Positions 15,272 through 23,475 are shown, counted from the first letter of the stretch. The stretch: 24,422 bases of DNA from Deltaproteobacteria bacterium (GCA_013151235.1 JAADIO010000009.1:1-24422), one strand, 5' to 3'. Notes: generated by a model from the sequence alone, not told the origin. Numbers and translations are program-made.

Positions 15272-15798
15272 TGCACCTCCAGTTTTGTCTCGATCGCCAC
15301 CGGTCGACTCAGGGTGACCCCGACGGGAGAGGTTTTAATCACATGTTCATGGAGATCCTGCAGCGCCTGTGCATCTGCTTTCCCTTTGATCTTGACGGTT
15401 GCCTTGATATTCTTGTAGCCCGGAAGTTTGTCCATGTTCAGTTCTTCCGGAGGCTCCAGGCCGAGGAAACCCGGCAGATCGATCTCCCCTTCCAGGTCGA
15501 TATTGATGTCTTCCAGTTCGATTCCCCGGGCCGCGGCGTTCATGGCATAGCCGATGGTCAGGCAGGCGCCGTAGGCCTGAAGGACCATCTCGACCGGGTT
15601 GGCCGCCGTGTCGGTTCCGCAGAGCATCTCCGGTTCGTCGGCCAGGAGGGTGAAGTCTCGAGAGCAGGTCCAGACCTTGAATCCTCCTTTCCATTTTGTG
15701 TTGGCCTTCCAGACGGTCTTGCCAGCGGTCCAATTCTGTTTGACCCCTTCTACGGTTGCTCCCAATTTTTCCAGTTCAAGTCCATTGAGCATCGTCAT
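15268..15798 (-). CDS. OsmC/Ohr-family protein lacking the second Cys
   Basis: A 176-residue OsmC-family protein, first gene of a two-gene operon with the DsrE-like protein (4-base ATGA overlap). The family helix NPVEMVLQAYGACLTIGYAM (68-87) provides the peroxidatic Cys79. The position that usually holds the second Cys in the C-P-V motif reads TSPVGVTL, so it is Ser157. Cys45 and Cys60 are additional. Classical OsmC/Ohr enzymes reduce organic hydroperoxides with two cysteines. A one-Cys member may use another thiol partner, possibly the DsrE-like protein (inference). GGAGGT lies about 8 bases before the ATG. A perfect sigma54 -24/-12 element lies about 60 bases upstream, so expression should depend on RpoN and the neighbouring activator. 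Confidence 0.85.
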   Translation of the reverse strand: MTMLNGLELEKLGATVEGVKQNWTAGKTVWKANTKWKGGFKVWTCSRDFTLLADEPEMLCGTDTAANPVEMVLQAYGACLTIGYAMNAAARGIELEDINIDLEGEIDLPGFLGLEPPEELNMDKLPGYKNIKATVKIKGKADAQALQDLHEHVIKTSPVGVTLSRPVAIETKLEVQ

Positions 15799-15858
15799 GA
15801 TGATACCTCCTTTTCGGTTGTAAGGATGAATGAAACATAAATTAACGAGAATAGATTC

Positions 15859-15874
15859 TGCAAGTCTTGTACCA
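15859..15874 (-). promoter_or_regulatory. Sigma54 (-24/-12) promoter of the osmC-dsrE operon
   Basis: The minus strand reads TGGTACAAGACTTGCA, a full match to TGGYRYRN4TTGCW with GG and GC in correct spacing. Transcription should begin near 15848, leaving about 50 bases before the OsmC start codon. The remainder of the 383-base gap 15799-16181 holds the sites listed next and no gene. Confidence 0.8.
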
Positions 15875-15948
15875 ACACTTTCGCAAGATCAGTCCGATTG
15901 TTGTCCGGGAAATGTCCAGACCGAAGAGTATCTATAAATATCGAAAGA

Positions 15949-15961
15949 TAACCGGTTGATT
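15949..15961 (-). promoter_or_regulatory. IHF-like DNA-bending site
   Basis: On the minus strand AATCAACCGGTTA matches the IHF consensus WATCAANNNNTTR at every fixed position. It sits in an A/T-rich stretch between the sigma54 promoter (75 bases away) and the upstream dyads, which is where IHF bends DNA to bring enhancer-bound activator to the promoter. Confidence 0.5.
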
Positions 15962-16082
15962 TATAGAGTCATTATTGTGTTGGGATTTTCCGGAGAGAAG
16001 AGCTTCCTTGAGAATACTTTGTGCAAAGAGAAGATCTGTTTTGTCTTTGAAAGAGGGAGGATGAGATATTTTAGTGCAAATG

Positions 16083-16095
16083 TTGCAAATTGCAA
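16083..16095. promoter_or_regulatory. Upstream activator site 1 (TTGCAA-N-TTGCAA)
   Basis: TTGCAA, one base, TTGCAA: two self-complementary hexamers forming a 13-base dyad. Extra TGCAA half-sites flank it (TGCAA at 16075-16079, TTTTGC at 16098-16103). About 240 bases upstream of the predicted sigma54 start, it is a likely binding site for the adjacent activator. Confidence 0.5.
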
Positions 16096-16166
16096 TGTTT
16101 TGCGGGGTTCTGTTGGGGTGGAACGCCGCGACCGGTTCCCTCTGCCCATGTAAGATGATGGCGACG

Positions 16167-16183
16167 GATTGCAAGTTGCAATC
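16167..16183. promoter_or_regulatory. Upstream activator site 2 (17-base palindrome)
   Basis: GATTGCAAGTTGCAATC is a perfect dyad around one central base and repeats the TTGCAA-N-TTGCAA core of site 1, 86 bases away. It overlaps the last two bases counted from the activator's stop codon, so it must be read together with that gene's end. Confidence 0.5.
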
Positions 16184-17687
16184 ATTGATGTTTCTTCAGC
16201 TTTCTCCAAAGGGTCGAAGTGTCGATCTTTAAAAGTTTCGCTGCCTTCTTTTTGTTTCCCTGCGTCATGTTCAGTACCTTCAGGATATGGGTCTTTTCCA
16301 TCGCATCGAGGGACCAGTTTCCCTCCGGAAGATTCTTCTGAAGGGTGAGAGCGGTCGGGAGGTCTTCCGGCTCAATCGTATCGCCTTCCGTGACGGCGAT
16401 GGCCCGTTCAATGGCGTTCTCCAGTTCCCGCACGTTCCCGGGCCAGGGGTGACGTAGAAGGAGTTCCATGGTCTCTCCGGAGACCCGCCGGATATTTTTC
16501 CCCGTTCTTTTTGCAAAGCGTTCCAGAAAATACCGGGCGAGGAGCGGAATATCTTCCCCTCTTTCCCGAAGAGGCGGAAGTGCAATCCGAATGACATTCA
16601 ACCGGTAGAAGAGATCTTCCCGGAATGTCTTCGATTCCACCGCTTCGGACAGGTCCTTATTGGTCGCGGCGATGATCCGGACATCGACGGTGACGGGGGT
16701 TGTGCTACCGACCTTGAAGAAGGTCCCGTCCTGGAGGACTCGTAGAAGTTTGGCCTGCAGGGCGGGGCTCATCGCCTCCACTTCATCCAGGAACAAAGAT
16801 CCGCCGTGGGCCTCTTCAAATAATCCTTTCCGTTTTGATGTGGCACCGGTGAAGGCCCCCCGGGTATGTCCGAAGAACTCCGATTCGAGAAGGGATTCGG
16901 GAAAGGCGGCACAGTTGACGGAAATGAAGGGCTTCTCCCTGCGGAAACTGTTGTAGTGGATCGCCCGGGCGATCAGTTCCTTGCCGGTCCCGCTCTCCCC
17001 GGAAATGAGGATGCTCGACGGCATGTCGGTGATCTTTCGAACCAGTTTGAGGACCTCTTCCATCCGGTCACTGCAGGAGATAATCCCCCGGAAATTGTAG
17101 TAGCGCCGCTGCAGGTCCGCCTTGTTCCGGACCTTTTCGAAAATCTGTGCATTCTCGATGGCCAGGCTCAACGGAACCGTGGCGGCCCGGAGGATGCTGA
17201 GCAGATCCGGGTCGGGGGTGTAAGGGGTATGGGTAATGACGCAGAGGACGCCGACGACCTTTCCCTTGGCAGCCAGGGGGAGCCCGGCATAGAATTCCAT
17301 TTCTTCCCGTCGGATCGCATCCCGGGTAAAGCGGGGATCCTCCGATGCATGGGAATCGATGATGACCTCCTGATTGCATTCGGCGATTTTGCCGCACATG
17401 CACTCCCCGATCTTGACCTTCTTTTCGGAGAGGTCCCTGACTGCGGAATCGCTGAGATTCCGGAAGGAGACGGGGACCATCTCCATGGTGGAATCATTGA
17501 TGACGTAGATCACGCCGGAATCGACCCCCATGAAATCGATGATCCGGGAGAGTGCCTCATCGAGGATCGGTTTGAGTTCCAGGGTCTGCCCAACGGTGAG
17601 GGCGATCTCATAGAGGACGGACAGGCTTCGGTACTGTCGTTCCAGGTCATTGACCGATGCGGGAAGAGATGGAGTTTCATGATGCAT
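16182..17687 (-). CDS. GAF-AAA+-Fis sigma54-dependent activator
   Basis: A 501-residue enhancer-binding protein that likely activates the downstream osmC-dsrE promoter. An N-terminal GAF sensor domain (about 20-185) contains a cysteine group Cys96, Cys98, Cys104 (GECMCGKIAEC). The AAA+ domain (about 200-430) has Walker A GESGTGKE (230-237), an intact sigma54 loop GAFTGA (277-282), Walker B GGSLFLDE (295-302) and the RLNVIRIALPPLRER arginine-finger region. A Fis-type HTH ends the protein (GNKKKAAKLLKIDTSTLWRK). The layout is that of NifA, FhlA and NorR relatives without a receiver domain, so a small ligand or redox signal rather than phosphorylation is expected. The start chosen has AGGAG 8 bases upstream; an ATG 42 bases earlier lacks one. 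Confidence 0.88.
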   Translation of the reverse strand: MHHETPSLPASVNDLERQYRSLSVLYEIALTVGQTLELKPILDEALSRIIDFMGVDSGVIYVINDSTMEMVPVSFRNLSDSAVRDLSEKKVKIGECMCGKIAECNQEVIIDSHASEDPRFTRDAIRREEMEFYAGLPLAAKGKVVGVLCVITHTPYTPDPDLLSILRAATVPLSLAIENAQIFEKVRNKADLQRRYYNFRGIISCSDRMEEVLKLVRKITDMPSSILISGESGTGKELIARAIHYNSFRREKPFISVNCAAFPESLLESEFFGHTRGAFTGATSKRKGLFEEAHGGSLFLDEVEAMSPALQAKLLRVLQDGTFFKVGSTTPVTVDVRIIAATNKDLSEAVESKTFREDLFYRLNVIRIALPPLRERGEDIPLLARYFLERFAKRTGKNIRRVSGETMELLLRHPWPGNVRELENAIERAIAVTEGDTIEPEDLPTALTLQKNLPEGNWSLDAMEKTHILKVLNMTQGNKKKAAKLLKIDTSTLWRKLKKHQ

Positions 17688-17737
17688 GGATTCCGCTCCT
17701 ACAGAATGGTTCCTGCCATTGGGCCGCAACTCTTGCT

Positions 17738-17766
17738 ATCATACCGAACAAAAAAAGAGAAGGCAA
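17738..17766 (-). promoter_or_regulatory. Sigma70-type promoter for the activator gene
   Basis: On the minus strand TTGCCT (17766-17761), 17 bases, TATGAT (17743-17738). The leader to the chosen ATG would be about 45 bases. It lies back to back with the nifU promoter in the 158-base divergent gap. Confidence 0.45.
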
Positions 17767-17784
17767 ATGGTGTTCCACACCCCG

Positions 17785-17814
17785 CTGACGGTTTTGCACC
17801 CCTTGTGGTATAGT
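17785..17814 (+). promoter_or_regulatory. Candidate promoter for nifUS
   Basis: CTGACG (17785-17790), 18 bases, TATAGT (17809-17814), ending 31 bases before the nifU start codon. No IscR-type site was recognised. Confidence 0.4.
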
Positions 17815-17845
17815 AAAACAAATTGAACAGGGAGGCGCTGAGACC

Positions 17846-18700
17846 ATGTGGAACTATTCGCAAAAGATGATGGATCATTTCCTGAATCCCCGCAACGCCG
17901 GGGAGATTGAGAACGCCGATGCCGTGGCGGAAGTGGGGAACATCACCTGCGGCGATGCCCTCCGGCTGACCCTGAAGGTCGACGAAGACGAGCGGATCGT
18001 CGATGCGAAATTCCAGACCTTCGGGTGCGGGAGCGCCATTGCCTCTTCGTCGGCCCTGACGGAGATGATCAAGGGGAAGACCCTCGATGAAGCGGCCAAG
18101 GTTACGAACCGGGATATTGCCGCTTACCTCGACGGACTTCCCCCGGAAAAGATGCACTGCTCCGTCATGGGGATGGAGGCCCTGGAGGCGGCAATCAATA
18201 ACTACCGGGGAATCGAGACGCCGGCGGAAGACCGGGAAGGGGAGATCGTCTGCAAGTGTTTCGGCGTGACCGACAAGAAGATTGAACGGGTCGTTCGGGA
18301 GAACAACCTGAAGACCGTTGATGACGTAACCCACTACTGCAAGGCCGGCGGGGGGTGTGGGGAGTGCAAGCCGCAAATCGCCGGGATCCTGGAGCGGGTC
18401 CGTCACGAGATGCGGCCCCCGTCCGGTGTGGAGCGGCGCGTCCGATCCAGGGGTAAACTGACCAACATCGAGAAGATGCAGCGGATCATGGAGACCCTTG
18501 AACGGGAGATCCGGCCCGCCCTGAATGCCGACGGCGGTGATATCGAACTGATTGATATCGACGGCGACCGGGTGCAGGTCGCCCTCCGGGGAAGTTGTGC
18601 CGGGTGTGCCGCATCATCAGTTACCCTGAAGATGAGTGTCGAGGCGAAGCTCCGGGAGTTTGTTTCCGAAGAGCTTACCGTAGAAGAGGTGGAGTCATGA
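17846..18700 (+). CDS. nifU: NifU, three-domain Fe-S scaffold protein
   Basis: This 284-residue full-length NifU assembles Fe-S clusters from sulfur delivered by NifS. The IscU-like domain (1-about 122) has scaffold cysteines Cys35 (NITCGD, with Asp37), Cys61 (FGCGSA) and Cys105 (KMHCSV). The central BFD-like ferredoxin domain (about 133-185) has Cys136, Cys138, Cys171 and Cys174 for a permanent [2Fe-2S] cluster. The C-terminal Nfu domain (about 207-284) has the CAGC pair Cys251/Cys254. This is the Azotobacter-type layout. No nitrogenase genes are in view, so it may be the general Fe-S system, as in several anaerobes and epsilonproteobacteria. GGGAGG lies 10 bases before ATG, and the stop overlaps the nifS start (ATGA). 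Confidence 0.94.
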   Translation: MWNYSQKMMDHFLNPRNAGEIENADAVAEVGNITCGDALRLTLKVDEDERIVDAKFQTFGCGSAIASSSALTEMIKGKTLDEAAKVTNRDIAAYLDGLPPEKMHCSVMGMEALEAAINNYRGIETPAEDREGEIVCKCFGVTDKKIERVVRENNLKTVDDVTHYCKAGGGCGECKPQIAGILERVRHEMRPPSGVERRVRSRGKLTNIEKMQRIMETLEREIRPALNADGGDIELIDIDGDRVQVALRGSCAGCAASSVTLKMSVEAKLREFVSEELTVEEVES

Positions 18701-19878
18701 AAACGGTCTACATGGACAACAATGCCACAACGAAGGTTGATCCTCAGGTACTCGATGCGATGCTTCCTTATTTTACCGACCTCTACGGGAACCCCTCCAG
18801 TATGCATCTCTTCGGCGGGCAGGTCGGGGAGGCCATGACCCGTGCCCGGCGGCAGGTGGCCGATCTGATCGGCGCCGATCCTTCAGAGATCCTTTTCACG
18901 AGCTGTGGTACCGAGAGCAACAACACGGCGATCCGGGGGACCCTGAAGTCCTACCCGGAGAAGCATCACATCGTGACGACCCGGGTGGAACATCCCGCGG
19001 TGCTGAACCTTTGTCGGGAACTGGCCCGGGAAGGGTGCAGCGTAACGGAACTTCCCGTCGACCGGCAGGGGGAACTTGATCTAGACCAGCTCCGGGATGC
19101 CATCACACCCGGGACGGCGATCGTCTCCGTTATGTACGCCAACAACGAGACAGGGGTGATCTTTCCCGTAGAGGAGATTGCAGAAATCGTTCACGAGAAG
19201 GGAGCTATTTTTCATTGCGATGCCGTGCAGGCCGTGGGGAAGGTCGGAATCGACATGGCAAAGATCCGGATCGATCTCCTTGCCATCTCCGGCCACAAAC
19301 TCCACGCTTCCAAAGGGATCGGTGTTCTTTACGTTCGGAAGGGAACGCGTTTCCGCCCCTTCCTCATCGGGGGGCACCAGGAACAGGGGCGGCGGGGCGG
19401 GACGGAAAACGTCCCCTCCATCATCGGCCTGGGCCGGGCCTGTGTGTTGGCTGCGGAACAGATGGAAGAGGAAAACCGGCGGGTCCGGGCCCTCCGGGAC
19501 CGCCTGGAACAGGGACTCCTGGAGGCCGTACCCTACGCCTACATCAACGGTCATCCCGATCACCGTCTTCCGAATACGACGAACATCAGCTTCGAATATA
19601 TCGAAGGGGAGGGGATCCTGCTGCTCATGAGCCGGGAAGGGATCGCCGCTTCTTCCGGTTCGGCCTGCACCTCGGGATCGTTGGAGCCCTCCCACGTTCT
19701 CCGGGCTATGGGGGTTCCCTATACCTGTGCTCACGGATCGATCCGCTTCTCCCTCAGCCGGTTCAACACCGAGGAAGAGGTTGACTACATCCTCGAAAAA
19801 CTCCCTTTCATTATCAGCCGACTTCGGGAGCTTTCCCCTTATTGGAAGCGGCGTGACAGTTCGCCCTTACTCAAATAG
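18697..19878 (+). CDS. nifS: NifS/IscS cysteine desulfurase
   Basis: A 393-residue PLP enzyme that removes sulfur from cysteine and hands the persulfide to NifU. PLP lysine is Lys201 in ISGHKLHASKGIG. His99 (VEHPAVL) stacks on the cofactor, and Asp175 with Gln178 (HCDAVQA) contact it. The catalytic cysteine is Cys324 in the flexible loop SSGSACTSGSLEPSHVL, making it a class I desulfurase. The start is the ATG overlapping the nifU stop by 4 bases; upstream in-frame codons would lie inside nifU and are not used. Translational coupling ensures balanced production. No clear terminator follows; a near-palindrome around TCCCGGGA (19924-19941) is the only hairpin in the 81-base gap to the convergent RNase R gene. 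Confidence 0.95.
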   Translation: MKTVYMDNNATTKVDPQVLDAMLPYFTDLYGNPSSMHLFGGQVGEAMTRARRQVADLIGADPSEILFTSCGTESNNTAIRGTLKSYPEKHHIVTTRVEHPAVLNLCRELAREGCSVTELPVDRQGELDLDQLRDAITPGTAIVSVMYANNETGVIFPVEEIAEIVHEKGAIFHCDAVQAVGKVGIDMAKIRIDLLAISGHKLHASKGIGVLYVRKGTRFRPFLIGGHQEQGRRGGTENVPSIIGLGRACVLAAEQMEEENRRVRALRDRLEQGLLEAVPYAYINGHPDHRLPNTTNISFEYIEGEGILLLMSREGIAASSGSACTSGSLEPSHVLRAMGVPYTCAHGSIRFSLSRFNTEEEVDYILEKLPFIISRLRELSPYWKRRDSSPLLK

Positions 19879-19909
19879 AAACAAACCTCACCGCAGAGAC
19901 CACACCGTA

Positions 19910-19923
19910 CTTGACCCCTCGGC
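19910..19923 (+). repeat. 14-base direct repeat, left copy
   Basis: CTTGACCCCTCGGC occurs here and at 23476-23489. Both copies are preceded by CTTACTCAA (19866-19874 and 23461-23469), though at different distances. The pair encloses the RNase R and ATPase genes. Confidence 0.4.
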
Positions 19924-19959
19924 GAGCGATCCCGGGAACGCTTTCGTTTCGGGTAAGTT

Positions 19960-22062
19960 TCAGACCGGCCCGAAGGTGATTTCTCTATCTTCAATGTCAA
20001 CATTCTCTACCCTGACCGTTATTTCATCCCCAATGGTGAAACTTTTCTTTTTCCTTCTCCCGATGAGCCTGAACCGGTCTTCATCGAACCTGTAATAGTC
20101 ATCGGACATGGAGGAGACACGAAGAAAACCCTCCACAAAAATCTCCTTAAGCTGAATCCTCAGGCCGTGAGCATTAACACTTGTAACGAACCCAACGTAT
20201 TCGTTTCCGACCTTGTCCTTCATAAACCATGTTCGCATTGCTCTGACAATCTCTCTCTCCGCCTCGTCGGCCGTTCGCTCGGTGGCTGAAGAATGAGCGG
20301 CGATCTCCGGTAGAACACCCTGGAGATAACTCCTCTTCTTGTCCGTGATACCCTTGCCGGAGAGAATATCCTTAAGTACCCTGTGGACAACCAGGTCCGG
20401 GTAGCGCCTTATCGGGGAGGTGAAGTGGGTGTAGCTCTTTGACGCAAGGCCGAAATGGCCTGTATTCTCAGTTGAGTATTTCGCCTGCTTCAGGGACCTC
20501 AGCAGAAGGATATTCAGCATGGGAGCCTCCTTCTTTCCCTGGATCTTCTTCAGTATGGACCGGAACGCGGCGGCACCCGCCCCCCTGGGCTGAAGACCGA
20601 ACGTCTTTAAGATCGGTCTTAATTCGTCGAGTTTGGAATTATCCGGCTCTTCATGGACCCTGTAGAGAGACGGCACATCGAGACCTTCAATATAGGAGGA
20701 TACGGCCTCATTGGCTGCGATCATAAATTCCTCTATGATCATGTGACTTATGTTCCTCTCCGTCTTCATGATCGCCTCGGGGCTCCCCTGCAGATCAAGG
20801 AGTATATACGGTTCAGGCAGGTCAAAATCGAGACTTCCCCGTTTTACCCTCGATCTTTTCAGGATCTCGTACAACTCCCCCATCGTCTCAAGGTCCTCCA
20901 GGAGAGAATCGTATCTCTTCCTTTCAACCGGATCATGATCCATGAGGATCCTGCCGACTTCGGTATAGGTCAACCTCTCATTGCTGTTGATGACGCTTGG
21001 ATAAAAGGCCTTCTTCGTCATCTTCCCGTCCGTGTTTACATGCATCTCAGCCGTAAAGGCAAACCTGTCCGTTTTTGGCAAGAGGCTACAGAGATTGTTC
21101 GAGAGCGTTTCCGGAAGCATCGGAATCACCTGCCCGGGAAAATAGACGCTGGTACCCCTCCGTCTTGCCTCAATATCAATCCCGGACTCCCACCGGACAT
21201 AATGGCTGACATCCGCGATATGTACATAGAGAATAAAACCGCCTTTTATCTTTTTAATCGATATGGCGTCATCGAAATCCTTGGCGTCCACCCCGTCAAT
21301 CGTGACCGTCGTAAGACCGCGGCAGTCGACCCGGCTCCCGGGACGTATCGCCGGACTGAACCCCTTTGCCTCCTTAAGCACCGCGGGGGCAAACCTGCGG
21401 GGAAGGGAGTGCTCCTCGATGATCATATCGATCTCAACTCCGGGGTTATCAGCATCCGGAAGGACCTTCAGGATACGTCCCTCGGGAGGTCTCGTCGGTG
21501 TCGGATAAGTTGTAAGCTCGACCAAAACAAGGTTGCCGCTCTTTGCCCCCTTCCTGTTAGCGTTGCTGACAAGGACATCAAAGGGAAGGTTTTTCCCCTT
21601 AGGTGCAACAAAATAGCTCCCTTTCTCATGACACAGCTTTCCGATGATCCTCTTGCGGGCACGCTGGAGGATCTTGATGATCGCGCCGTCCCTCTTTTTA
21701 TGGCTTTCCACCCTCGCGATGACCCGGTCTCCGGACATCGCACCCATGGTCTTTCTCCTGGGAATAAAGAGATCCGCTTCTTCTGATTTCTCCGGCAGGA
21801 TAAAACCGTAGCCGTCCCTGTGCCCCTGAAATTCTCCGGTGATCAGGTTCATTTTGTCTGCAATGCCGTACAGACCGGAACGGGTCCTGTATATACTGCC
21901 TGAACTTGTAAGGGATTTCAGTACACGCCTCAAGGACCCGGGCCGGCCGGAAAAGACCTTCAGGTTTCGGGCGATCTCCTTCATCCCGACGGGTTTTGAG
22001 GTCTTCGTCTTCAGATACTTGAGGACTGCATCGCCCTCTCTTAATTTTTCAGGTTTTTTCAT
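19960..22062 (-). CDS. rnr: Ribonuclease R (RNase II/VacB family)
   Basis: A 700-residue 3'-5' exoribonuclease that degrades structured RNA. Domains in order: winged-helix (about 10-68, SKPVGMKEIARNLKV), cold-shock OB folds (about 72-200, HRDGYGFILP), RNB catalytic domain (about 240-580) with the metal-binding aspartates of VDAKDFDDAISI (Asp259, Asp262, Asp264, Asp265), and a C-terminal S1 domain (about 620-700, NEYVGFVTSVNAHGLRIQL). It ends right after S1 and lacks the long basic tail of E. coli RNase R (813 residues). Arginine is often encoded by AGG/AGA, unlike the CGG-rich genes to the left, suggesting separate ancestry. GGAGG lies 14 bases before ATG, a wide spacing. It starts 48 bases after the ATPase gene and may be co-transcribed with it. 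Confidence 0.92.
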   Translation of the reverse strand: MKKPEKLREGDAVLKYLKTKTSKPVGMKEIARNLKVFSGRPGSLRRVLKSLTSSGSIYRTRSGLYGIADKMNLITGEFQGHRDGYGFILPEKSEEADLFIPRRKTMGAMSGDRVIARVESHKKRDGAIIKILQRARKRIIGKLCHEKGSYFVAPKGKNLPFDVLVSNANRKGAKSGNLVLVELTTYPTPTRPPEGRILKVLPDADNPGVEIDMIIEEHSLPRRFAPAVLKEAKGFSPAIRPGSRVDCRGLTTVTIDGVDAKDFDDAISIKKIKGGFILYVHIADVSHYVRWESGIDIEARRRGTSVYFPGQVIPMLPETLSNNLCSLLPKTDRFAFTAEMHVNTDGKMTKKAFYPSVINSNERLTYTEVGRILMDHDPVERKRYDSLLEDLETMGELYEILKRSRVKRGSLDFDLPEPYILLDLQGSPEAIMKTERNISHMIIEEFMIAANEAVSSYIEGLDVPSLYRVHEEPDNSKLDELRPILKTFGLQPRGAGAAAFRSILKKIQGKKEAPMLNILLLRSLKQAKYSTENTGHFGLASKSYTHFTSPIRRYPDLVVHRVLKDILSGKGITDKKRSYLQGVLPEIAAHSSATERTADEAEREIVRAMRTWFMKDKVGNEYVGFVTSVNAHGLRIQLKEIFVEGFLRVSSMSDDYYRFDEDRFRLIGRRKKKSFTIGDEITVRVENVDIEDREITFGPV

Positions 22063-22110
22063 GGTTTCGGTTCAATCCTCCAAATAATATATCAAGATAC
22101 CCCCAAAAAC

Positions 22111-23358
22111 CTAAACAAGATAGACAGGCAGAAATGCAATATCCTTGTTCCTGTCAAAGAAACAGTAATTCTCAGACAATACGATCATTCTGTCCACCGG
22201 ATACTTTTCCCTGAAATGAAACACCGCCCTGCCTCCCTTATTCGAAGCTAATAGGGATTTCACCTCTATAGCAATATTCAGCCCTTGGGCCTCGATCACG
22301 AAATCGATCTCGGCTTTGGATTTTGTACGCCAATAATGAACCTCGTAGCCCCTTTTCAACAACTGCCCTGCCACAAAATTTTCATTTAGGCATCCCCTGT
22401 CCGTCCTTTCGTCCAGAGGCTGGAAATTATTGATGACCATATTGCGGAAGCCGTTATCCCAGAAATAGACTTTTGGAGTCTTGGCAATTTCCGTACGTCT
22501 GTTCTTGCAAAAAGGAGTCAGTCTTTTAATGACAAACGTCTTCTCCAGTATGGCCAAATGGCTTCGGAGCCGGCTGAAGTTGAGAGATGAGACTTGGCCC
22601 AGTTCGTTATGCACGATCATAGACCCGGCCTGAAGAGAGAGCGCCTTCACAAGTTTCCGCAATTCATTCTCCGTGCTCAACTGCAGGATGTCTCGAATCT
22701 CCCGCAGCAGATACGTATTATAGATATTTTTTAAAACCGTTATTTTCTCTTTCTTGCCCTCAGCAAGTACGACCCTGGGATACCCGCCGAAAATGGCATA
22801 TTCGTGATAGTGTTTAAGGATCTCCCGGCCGACGTGTTCAGAAAGTTTCGGGGGTGTCTTTCGTTTGCCCTGCATGTAGCGATCCGTCTTCTCCTTGGCA
22901 TCGAGATAGACGTTTTCATAAAGTCCCGGCTCCCTGTAGGCCAGGCACTCCTGGAAGGTAAAGACGGGAAGGTGAAAAATAAAGATGCGGCCCACCAGGT
23001 ATTTGATGGCCTGATGGGTGAGGTCCAACACCGATGACCCTGAAATAATAATCTTGATCCCGTAGGTGTCATAAAGGTATTTCAGCTTTTGGCCTCCGTC
23101 CGCGGCATACTGAAACTCGTCAATGATAAGATAGTCCGCTCCCTTTACATGAATATTGAAGAAGGCTTTGATATCCGTGTTGAAAAGGCTCAAAAGGTCC
23201 CGGTCCTCAAAGTCCAGAAAGACAGCCTTACTGAGCGACTTCACAATTTGTTTTAAAAGTGTAGTTTTTCCGGATTGGCGTGGACCAATAATAGCCAGTA
23301 TCTCAGGCGTGGGAAGATATTTTCTGATAATTGCTTCGAGATCACGTTTTATATACAT
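22111..23358 (-). CDS. AAA ATPase with DUF4143 domain
   Basis: A 415-residue protein of the widespread AAA_14/DUF4143 group, whose cellular role is not settled. The N-terminal P-loop domain has Walker A GPRQSGKT (25-32), Walker B YLIIDEF (76-82) and a sensor-like IIISGSS (103-109). The C-terminal DUF4143 region (about 190-380) ends with AEIDFVIEAQ...IAIEVKS, the D-x(n)-ExK core of the PD-(D/E)XK nuclease fold. Nothing looks truncated. Codons are A/T-rich compared with the left part of the window. No Shine-Dalgarno is clear, but a TTGACA-N17-TATTTT promoter lies about 27 bases ahead of the ATG. Such genes are often scattered, variable cargo in genomes; here it stands beside an IS110-family element. 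Confidence 0.85.
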   Translation of the reverse strand: MYIKRDLEAIIRKYLPTPEILAIIGPRQSGKTTLLKQIVKSLSKAVFLDFEDRDLLSLFNTDIKAFFNIHVKGADYLIIDEFQYAADGGQKLKYLYDTYGIKIIISGSSVLDLTHQAIKYLVGRIFIFHLPVFTFQECLAYREPGLYENVYLDAKEKTDRYMQGKRKTPPKLSEHVGREILKHYHEYAIFGGYPRVVLAEGKKEKITVLKNIYNTYLLREIRDILQLSTENELRKLVKALSLQAGSMIVHNELGQVSSLNFSRLRSHLAILEKTFVIKRLTPFCKNRRTEIAKTPKVYFWDNGFRNMVINNFQPLDERTDRGCLNENFVAGQLLKRGYEVHYWRTKSKAEIDFVIEAQGLNIAIEVKSLLASNKGGRAVFHFREKYPVDRMIVLSENYCFFDRNKDIAFLPVYLV

Positions 23359-23391
23359 AATTTTGGCAGGGTTATTGTTTTGATATACTTA

Positions 23392-23420
23392 AAAATAGCA
23401 GGGTTGTATATGGATGTCAA
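23392..23420 (-). promoter_or_regulatory. Sigma70-type promoter for the DUF4143 ATPase
   Basis: On the minus strand a perfect TTGACA (23420-23415), 17 bases, TATTTT (23397-23392). Predicted start near 23385, leaving a leader of about 27 bases. Confidence 0.55.
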
Positions 23421-23475
23421 TTCTTTATTACAGCTTGTCTTTGTCGGATTCCGGTCCGCTCTTACTCAACGCTTG

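Noticed and set aside
15956-16153. 65-codon plus-strand frame in the osmC regulatory gap
   Set aside because: No ribosome site or domain, and it overlaps the IHF-like site and the TTGCAA dyad, which explain the sequence better.
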